From Defluviitaleaceae bacterium (GTDB lineage: Bacteria; Bacillota; Clostridia; Lachnospirales; WQUN01), in assembly GCA_009786535.1 (NCBI GenBank), contig WQRX01000005.1, forward strand, positions 1 to 49,585: 49,585 nt of DNA. Direction: 5' to 3'. The notes below the pieces were generated by a model, which saw only the letters and a list, made by a program, of their open reading frames with translations, searched no databases and was not told the DNA's origin. The first letter of the stretch is position 1. Each line of letters starts with the position of its first letter. A program made the position numbers and the translations under genes. This document shows, piece by piece, positions 43,716-49,585 of this stretch.

Positions 43716-44727
43716 TTTTTACCGCCACAACTTCCATTGAACCACTATAATATGCAGAAATATGATAATCGACGGGCATTAAGCCGCATCGTTCTAACAA
43801 AGCGTATAACGACTCGCGAGAGAAATAATTGAGGTGGTATTGCTGGCGGCGCATGGCATCCTCATGTTCCACAACGGCAGAAAACGCACTTTCGAAGGAG
43901 GGGGTGGATATCCATACTGCACCGTCGTCCTTTAGCAGGGTGCGGATTTTATGCATCGCCCCTTCGGGGTCGGATACATGCTCTAATACATCGCCCATGA
44001 TAATTACGTCCCATTGGCGGGTGGTTTCATATTCATTAATGTCGGCGGTTTCGGCTTCTAATCCGTAGCGTTTTTTGGCTTCTTCTACGTGACGTTCAAT
44101 TACGTCTATGCCAAATGTGTTATATCCAATTTCACGCGCGGCAAGTAAGCATTCGCTTGCCCCTATACCAATTTCAAACAACTCCATGCCTTGGGCAAAG
44201 CCACGCGCACGAATATTACCCAATAATTGCGAATAATAAGGGAATTTACTTGGGTTTGCATTCCGCGGGTCTGTATTGTGCATAAATATTTTTTTGGGGA
44301 AATGGCGGGCAAACATATGGTGACAGGATTGGCAATACATCCACATGCGAATGGGGTTAATAAGGGGGTTGTATCCCTGTGCTTCCAGTAATGGATAGCA
44401 CCAATACGGCTTTGCTAACGCATTGCAAAAAACACATTGTAAGCGCTCGTCTTCCTCTTTTTTTCCGCGATACACATACCCATGGCTGGAATGCGTATTT
44501 TTAAATAAAGCAAGCGCCAGCTTTGGATTTGCCGCCAACGCTTTATAATATAAATTATATGCCGCTTCCGGGTCGCCCGTTGCGTTAGAAATTGCCGCAA
44601 GGGAATAATAACAGGCGGGTGCTACTTCCTTGTTAACTTGCAGCTCAATATAAATAGCTGCGGCTTCTTCATATTTTTTTTGTTGATATAACACATGTGC
44701 ATGGTTAAATTTTTCTTGCAAGGTCAT
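43708..44727 (-). CDS. Methyltransferase with N-terminal TPR and zinc knuckle
   Basis: A 339-aa protein. Residues 5-80 carry one or two TPR-like repeats (YEEAAAIYIELQ, DPEAAYNLYYKALAANP). A probable zinc site uses C98, C101, C132 and C135. The rest is a class I SAM methyltransferase: LFEIGIGASE, GIDVIERHVEEAK, DVIIMGDVLEHV and ISTPSFES. The start overlaps the TPR glycosyltransferase stop (ATGA). It shares the zinc plus methyltransferase layout with the protein at 20197-21204, but with TPR instead of the Rossmann-like module. Confidence 0.83.
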   Translation of the reverse strand: MTLQEKFNHAHVLYQQKKYEEAAAIYIELQVNKEVAPACYYSLAAISNATGDPEAAYNLYYKALAANPKLALALFKNTHSSHGYVYRGKKEEDERLQCVFCNALAKPYWCYPLLEAQGYNPLINPIRMWMYCQSCHHMFARHFPKKIFMHNTDPRNANPSKFPYYSQLLGNIRARGFAQGMELFEIGIGASECLLAAREIGYNTFGIDVIERHVEEAKKRYGLEAETADINEYETTRQWDVIIMGDVLEHVSDPEGAMHKIRTLLKDDGAVWISTPSFESAFSAVVEHEDAMRRQQYHLNYFSRESLYALLERCGLMPVDYHISAYYSGSMEVVAVKNA

Positions 44728-46814
44728 TTCAATTTTCCTCGCAATACTTCAATTTCCGGGTCGGTGGGGTTTACTTGGGCGTAGCTTTCTAATATTTGCG
44801 TGGCTTGCTCCATGTTGCCAATGCCAATCATGGTTTTAATAATTGATTTAAGCTTAGCGGTTTCTTGTGCCAGTTCGTCTTGAATGCCGGTTGGCTGTGC
44901 GGGTGCGATGGATTCTTGTAACGCTTCACCCATAAGCGTTATTATATCCCTTGCGCCGCTGTTTGCACGTAATGCCATGCGTAAATTTTTTGCAACACCC
45001 GCCATATCATTGATTTTTTTGCATTCCATAGCACGACCTGCATAATAAATATATTTATCATGCTCGGCTAATGCATCTATATTTTCATCGCTATAAACGT
45101 TGGGTTGGTATATTTGCGAGAAGTAACTGTGCCGCATTTCGACAAAGCGTTCAAAAAATGTGATAACTTTTTCATCGTCTGTTCCATTCATTTTGGCTTT
45201 TATTCGCTCAAAAATAAACATGGCAATGGTTGAAATTGCACGCAGATATTTAAGCGAAGCATTGGCGGGCGCATCTTCGCTTAAATATTTGACTACGATA
45301 TTGTCCACATCGTCGTTAGCACGGATAAATTGAGAAATAAAGCGCGGGGTGTCCGCAATTTTCATATTTTCAATAAACTGAGAAAAATCTTTTTTCTCTT
45401 GCATTGCAATAACAACTACATCTACGAAATGTTGCTCAAAGGGACGCTTTGCATCTAAGAAATATGCGAGGTTTTCCGCAGTAGTTTCCTTGCGCAACTT
45501 CATAAGGTTGTAATAGTCATCATTTGTACAGCCGGTGGCTAAAATACCATTAATAACGAATTCCCTTATTTCTTTGTTTATAAGCCCTTGTTCAATAGCC
45601 GCAATGACATTTTCATATATGATGGAATCCTTCTCGTGATGAAAGGCTGCATATTTAAACAGCTCAACAAACCCATCATACGCCTTAGTTTTAATCATGT
45701 CGCCTACATATAAATTAAACAATATGCTCTTTTTGCTTTTTGTATACTTTGCATCCCACTCTAATGCCGTATCAAACATATTTGCTTTCATGTAGCTTAT
45801 TACAATGTTATCAATTACATGGTCACGGCTTTTAAAGGGCTTAGGCATTGCCATAAGGGTTGCTACTTGGTTATCTAATTTATCCAGTTCGATATCTTCA
45901 AACAGCGCGAGCGCTTTAACGGTTTCTTCGGCGGCTTCCTTGAATTTTTTCATCTCTCTGTAGGCTTGCACTTGCAATAGCTTAATGGGGAAAGCGGCTA
46001 CGCTTACTGTTTTTTGCATTGCATAATAGTTTTCTGCCGCTTTTATTGCCTCTTCCCATTCGCTTACGTCGTTATAATATCCAACAAGCCGAAAATGGAA
46101 GGCATGGAAATAGGGGTGATTTACGTTATCACCCATTATCTTTACCCCATGCTCTATATATTTTTTTTGCTCTTCTAAATATTTTACGTCCATGTATTCG
46201 GCAATGAGATGATGTGCGTGGCGGGGGTCGTTGGGTTCTTTTTCGAATAATTCCAATAGAGGAACCAGGTTGCGCTGCCGTTTAATTTCTTTTTCTTCCG
46301 CCGTTTCTAAATTATAGCCGTGGTGAACCACCCTTGCCTTTATATTAAAGGAAGGGGGAATGGTGGGAATATATTCATGAATTTTACCTACAAACTGCAT
46401 TCCCTTGTATTTTTTAAACAACCGCATGGCTAAAAATATATTGTCTTGTTTTTTAGTCATTACACTGTACATATCAAGGGTTGCACAATTATACTTGTTA
46501 TGGTCTTCACTATTAAAAAAATTAATAATTTCGGTAGCGTCTTCGATAATTTCGTCGGCATCAATGTACATGTACCATTTTCCAAAGGCTTTATCAATGG
46601 TGTGGTTACGCGCCCACGCAAAATCGCCCCGCCATTCCAGGGTGAATACTTTATTGGTAAATTCCTTAGCAATTTCTACAGTGGCGTCGGTAGAGCCTGT
46701 GTCGTAAATAATTAACTCGCTGTGTATTTGCTCTAAAATGGGCTTTAAGCCGGTTAAACAATCGCGCAAATACTTTTCTTCATTTTTTACTATCATTCCT
46801 ATTGACAAAAGCAT
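44724..46814 (-). CDS. Glycosyltransferase family 2 with TPR-like C-terminal region
   Basis: A 696-aa protein. Residues 1-220 are a GT-A transferase: SIGMIVKNEEKYL, YDTGSTDATVEIA, WARNHTIDKA and IDADE (84-88) as the metal motif. The rest is helical with TPR-like repeats (EEAIKAAENYYAMQ, EAAEETVKALALF, EQATQILESYAQVNP). This architecture is common in Bacillota flagellin- or cell-surface glycosylation loci, where the repeats bind protein substrate. Start ATG 46814 follows the radical SAM stop by one base. Confidence 0.85.
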   Translation of the reverse strand: MLLSIGMIVKNEEKYLRDCLTGLKPILEQIHSELIIYDTGSTDATVEIAKEFTNKVFTLEWRGDFAWARNHTIDKAFGKWYMYIDADEIIEDATEIINFFNSEDHNKYNCATLDMYSVMTKKQDNIFLAMRLFKKYKGMQFVGKIHEYIPTIPPSFNIKARVVHHGYNLETAEEKEIKRQRNLVPLLELFEKEPNDPRHAHHLIAEYMDVKYLEEQKKYIEHGVKIMGDNVNHPYFHAFHFRLVGYYNDVSEWEEAIKAAENYYAMQKTVSVAAFPIKLLQVQAYREMKKFKEAAEETVKALALFEDIELDKLDNQVATLMAMPKPFKSRDHVIDNIVISYMKANMFDTALEWDAKYTKSKKSILFNLYVGDMIKTKAYDGFVELFKYAAFHHEKDSIIYENVIAAIEQGLINKEIREFVINGILATGCTNDDYYNLMKLRKETTAENLAYFLDAKRPFEQHFVDVVVIAMQEKKDFSQFIENMKIADTPRFISQFIRANDDVDNIVVKYLSEDAPANASLKYLRAISTIAMFIFERIKAKMNGTDDEKVITFFERFVEMRHSYFSQIYQPNVYSDENIDALAEHDKYIYYAGRAMECKKINDMAGVAKNLRMALRANSGARDIITLMGEALQESIAPAQPTGIQDELAQETAKLKSIIKTMIGIGNMEQATQILESYAQVNPTDPEIEVLRGKLK

Positions 46815-46815
46815 G

Positions 46816-47868
46816 TTAATTCACCGCTTTTCCATTCATTGATTGCATTAAGCTATTTGCCTTGCGTTTTGCTATTTCCTTAATTTCTTCCATTTCCTGT
46901 GGATGGAAAAAGTTAAAATCGGGTACGATGCCGCTTATCGCGCAAAATGCTAATATAGTACTTGCCCCTTCAACATTTTCTTTTGGGTTTTTAGACCATC
47001 TGTCACGGGCGACAACAATCCGTTTAAACCCGCTTTCGCCGACAAAAGTAATAAATTTACTAATATTCTTTATATCGTCGTTTATCCCCGGAAGGATTAT
47101 ATACTTTAGTATAATTTGCTGGGAAGGATTGCTTGCAACGGCTTTATATTTGCGCACCGTTTCTTTTACGGCTTCAAAATTATCGCTACCTTTAATTTTT
47201 TGCCATGTTTTGGGTGTTCCGCTATCCATAGAAAATAAGATATATGACCGCTTGCTGTTTGCCAAATTGTTACCAATCTGCTCACTATATACATAACAAT
47301 TAGTAAGCCACGCAGCAGAGGCATTGCCTACCAACTCATACAATTTTTCCTTTAATGGGTGAATTGTAATTTCGCCTGCGGATATATCCCAATGAATATT
47401 TTCTGCAAACAAACCCTTGTCCCTAAAGTATTCGATATGCTTGAAAATTAAATCATACCCCGGGGCATCTTTTTCTTTATCATACTTACGGCGATTTTCT
47501 AAATTTTGGCTGCAATAAAAGCACTTTGCCTGGCAGGGTGCAGGGGTGGCGTTAAAGCATATAAAATGGATTAAATCGCTTTCTTCTCCCCAATCCTTAC
47601 ATTCAAAAACAGGGCATCGTGTACATGCTAAATAATAAGGGTTGTCCGATTGTCCCGTAGATTGCGCCAAGCGCTTGCTTTCATCTAAAATTTCCTTTTT
47701 ACGGGCATAGTAATTGCTAAGGGTTTCTTCCGGGTCATCGCACAGGATTATTTGAATATTCTTCGCTTCGTCGGTACAACAATAGGAAATACGGTGTATT
47801 TCTGCCTCCATATTACTGTTAAACATCATGTGGTTTCTTGCTAAGCTTACGCAATTTTGGTAGTTCAT
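46816..47868 (-). CDS. Radical SAM protein, local CC/CxxC subfamily (copy 1)
   Basis: A 350-aa protein started at ATG 47868 (GGAGG eight bases before). Order of motifs: CC at 30-31, CTRC at 82-85, the cluster motif CQAKCFYC (C112, C116, C119), SAGEITIHP, LFSMDSGT, KGSDNF and KYIILPGIND. The extra cysteines before the core may hold another cluster or zinc. It is the first of three tandem relatives; residue positions of CC, CxxC and CxxxCxxC are identical in copy 2. Reaction and substrate are unknown. Confidence 0.82.
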   Translation of the reverse strand: MNYQNCVSLARNHMMFNSNMEAEIHRISYCCTDEAKNIQIILCDDPEETLSNYYARKKEILDESKRLAQSTGQSDNPYYLACTRCPVFECKDWGEESDLIHFICFNATPAPCQAKCFYCSQNLENRRKYDKEKDAPGYDLIFKHIEYFRDKGLFAENIHWDISAGEITIHPLKEKLYELVGNASAAWLTNCYVYSEQIGNNLANSKRSYILFSMDSGTPKTWQKIKGSDNFEAVKETVRKYKAVASNPSQQIILKYIILPGINDDIKNISKFITFVGESGFKRIVVARDRWSKNPKENVEGASTILAFCAISGIVPDFNFFHPQEMEEIKEIAKRKANSLMQSMNGKAVN

Positions 47869-47918
47869 ATGTATCGCCTCCATGCAATGCCACATAGTAC
47901 CCAATTATTAATAGTTCG

Positions 47919-48932
47919 TCAACGCTTCATCGACATTAACACCTGCTCTACGGTTTTAATCTCATCGGGCGTAAAAAATTTAAAACCAAAAGATAATCCG
48001 TTTTGTGAAGCCAATACAATTAAAATAACAACAGCGCGCAGCAGGGCTTGCGAGGTTTGCGCCCAACGGTCTTTCGCTATTAAAAAGCCTTTAAGGTTTA
48101 AATCCTTTACAAATCTGATGAAATTAATTAAATTTTCTTCGTCATCGTTTACGCTGGGGAGTACTAAGTACTTTAACATCATTTGCTCCGGCTTTATTGT
48201 TGCTTGTACATATTTTTTTATATTTTCCTTAACATGTGAAAAGTTGTCTACGCCTTTTATATGTGTCCACGTTGCATCGGTTCCGGCGTCCATGGAGAAT
48301 AATATGTTAGATTCGGCGTTATTGGCTAAATTTTTTGCTATCTGCTCGCTATAAATAAAACAATTTGACAGCCAAGAAGCAGCATGGTCACCCACGGCAC
48401 GGTAAACTTCTTCGCGATAAGGGTGAACGGTAATCTCCCCCGCGCCTATTTCCCACTGTACATCGCTTGCAAGCAAACCGTTATCGTGAAAGTACTGCAT
48501 ATGTTTAAATACTAGCGCGTGACTTTCGCCATCTTGTTCAACGTCAAATCGCCGCCTATTTTCAAGGTTTGACGAACAATAAATGCACTTAGCTTGGCAA
48601 GGCGCAGGCGAAACACCGTAGCAAACGTAGTGGAACTGAAAATCTTCTTCGCTCCATGTATGTTCAATAAAGTCGGGACAACCAAGGCAGGCGTTATAAT
48701 GTGGATTATCCGACATATCCCCTGTTTGCGCTACGCGCTTTCCTTCATTAATAATTTCATTTCGGCGTTCGATGTAATTATCTATAGTTTCGGCAGGGTT
48801 ATCACTAATGGATACGGCGATTTGTTTATTTGCTTTACCGCAACAATAAGTCAATATATTACGCCCTTCGTCCAATCGACCCATAAAAAAAGCGTAGTTT
48901 TTTATTAACGCATTACAACATTTGAATTTCAT
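47919..48932 (-). CDS. Radical SAM protein, local CC/CxxC subfamily (copy 2)
   Basis: A 337-aa protein; ATG 48932 is chosen because AGAGG is seven bases before it (TTG 48938 is too close). CC at 30-31, CLGC at 82-85, CQAKCIYC with C112, C116 and C119; then GAGEITVHP, LFSMDAGT, KGVDNF and KYLVLPSVND. Very close in length and layout to copies 1 and 3. LPSVND differs from the LPGIND of the other copies. Confidence 0.82.
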   Translation of the reverse strand: MKFKCCNALIKNYAFFMGRLDEGRNILTYCCGKANKQIAVSISDNPAETIDNYIERRNEIINEGKRVAQTGDMSDNPHYNACLGCPDFIEHTWSEEDFQFHYVCYGVSPAPCQAKCIYCSSNLENRRRFDVEQDGESHALVFKHMQYFHDNGLLASDVQWEIGAGEITVHPYREEVYRAVGDHAASWLSNCFIYSEQIAKNLANNAESNILFSMDAGTDATWTHIKGVDNFSHVKENIKKYVQATIKPEQMMLKYLVLPSVNDDEENLINFIRFVKDLNLKGFLIAKDRWAQTSQALLRAVVILIVLASQNGLSFGFKFFTPDEIKTVEQVLMSMKR

Positions 48933-48942
48933 TATCAAACCT

Positions 48943-49585
48943 CTATCTTGTATTTTTCAACGCGTTCTGCACTACTTGTTTTATTTGATGAATTTCATCA
49001 TTTGTGAACAACTGGAAGCTAAACGCCATTTTATTTTGCCATGCAAGGGTAGCTAAAATTACGGCGGCACGAATATGCTCGGGTGCTGTTTGCACCGTTC
49101 TATCTTTCGTAATTGCAATAATGTCTAAATCTAATGATTTAACAAATGACATAAACATTGTCAAATTATCAATATCATCATTTATACCGGGTAAAATAAT
49201 GTATTTCATCATTATTTGCAAACGAGGCTTTGCAGCCGCCTGTACATATTTAGCTACGTTATTTTTTACTAACGTAAAATTATCGACGCCTTTAATTTGC
49301 ATCCACGTTACATCCAACCCGCAATCCATTGAAAAAACAAGATTTGATGTCTCATTTGCGTGCAAATTATTAGCAATATTTTCATCATAAATAAAGCAAT
49401 TGGAAAGCCAACCTGCTTGATTTTCACTAACGATATCATACAATTGTAACCTATGCGGGTGCACCGTAATTTCTCCTGACCCTAGCTCAAAACGTATGTT
49501 TTTAGCAAACAATCCTTTTTCTTTGTAATGTTGAAGGTGCTTAAAAATCAATTCCCATGCAGGGGCATCGGTTTCTTTATTATAT
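48943..49585 (-). CDS. Radical SAM protein, local CC/CxxC subfamily (copy 3), 5' end cut off
   Basis: The frame is open through the right edge, reading NKETDAPAWELIFKHL where copy 1 has DAPGYDLIFKHI, so the start and the cluster cysteines lie outside the window. What remains (about 213 residues) has GSGEITVHP, VFSMDCGLD, KGVDNF and KYIILPGIND. Third of the tandem set. The array may continue beyond the window. Confidence 0.8.
   Translation of the reverse strand, partial: YNKETDAPAWELIFKHLQHYKEKGLFAKNIRFELGSGEITVHPHRLQLYDIVSENQAGWLSNCFIYDENIANNLHANETSNLVFSMDCGLDVTWMQIKGVDNFTLVKNNVAKYVQAAAKPRLQIMMKYIILPGINDDIDNLTMFMSFVKSLDLDIIAITKDRTVQTAPEHIRAAVILATLAWQNKMAFSFQLFTNDEIHQIKQVVQNALKNTR

Noticed and set aside
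1..49585. CRISPR array, insertion sequence, rRNA or tRNA
   Set aside because: No regularly spaced repeats, transposase or RNA gene signature was recognised by reading.

Overview
The window looks like a chromosomal segment of a low-to-mid GC anaerobic Bacillota, probably Clostridia-like. The evidence is indirect: Gram-positive style GGAGG ribosome binding sites with GTG/TTG starts, an IscS-IscU pair, CDP-glycerol (teichoic-acid type) chemistry, LicD, DUF2589 proteins and DUF4143, UPF0175 and DUF5674 families. No rRNA or tRNA gene was seen, so the lineage is an inference. Both ends are cut: a cyclophilin gene lacks its 5' end at the left, and a radical SAM gene lacks its 5' end at the right.

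Layout. (1) 1-2374, + strand: peptidyl-prolyl isomerase, cysteine desulfurase and IscU scaffold, more GC-rich than what follows. (2) 2381-6760, - strand: a compact operon with an XRE-like regulator interrupted at an A9 tract, three DUF2589-type proteins, a 98-aa unknown, a holin-like two-helix membrane protein and a phage-type amidase. It has no phage structural genes and looks like a self-contained, undescribed system. (3) 6847-49585, almost entirely - strand: a very large surface-glycan locus of glycosyltransferases, CDP-glycerol chemistry, methyltransferases and an unusual number of radical SAM enzymes. Toxin-antitoxin-like modules interrupt it at 12.8, 19.2, 29.0 and 37.6-39.4 kb.

The glycan locus carries a phosphonate pathway. 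A Fom1-like cytidylyltransferase-PEP mutase fusion (39432-40715), phosphonopyruvate decarboxylase (23700-24815) and an iron-alcohol-dehydrogenase-type phosphonoacetaldehyde reductase (24812-25780) would give 2-hydroxyethylphosphonate. A PntC/LicC-like cytidylyltransferase and a LicD transferase are translationally coupled to the last two, so the phosphonate is probably activated with CMP and put onto a glycan. There is no aminotransferase for 2-aminoethylphosphonate. A B12-binding radical SAM enzyme (the Fom3 class) lies 2 kb from the mutase, and its start is out of frame because of a C9 tract. This looks like a phase-variable switch. A galacturonokinase-like GHMP kinase, a UDP-glucuronate 4-epimerase and a sugar nucleotidyltransferase suggest galacturonate in the glycan.

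Three patterns tie the locus together. About ten unrelated enzymes carry the same small Rossmann-type GxG domain at the N or C terminus. Five radical SAM domains share one private signature (CC, CxxC, CQAxCxYC, GEIT, KYI-LPGIND). Three related CDP-glycerol-transferase-like proteins occur, one fused to a beta-propeller-like region. The only long gene-free stretch (32105-32605) holds several long inverted repeats whose G-U pairs work only on the + strand, so it is a candidate structured non-coding RNA.
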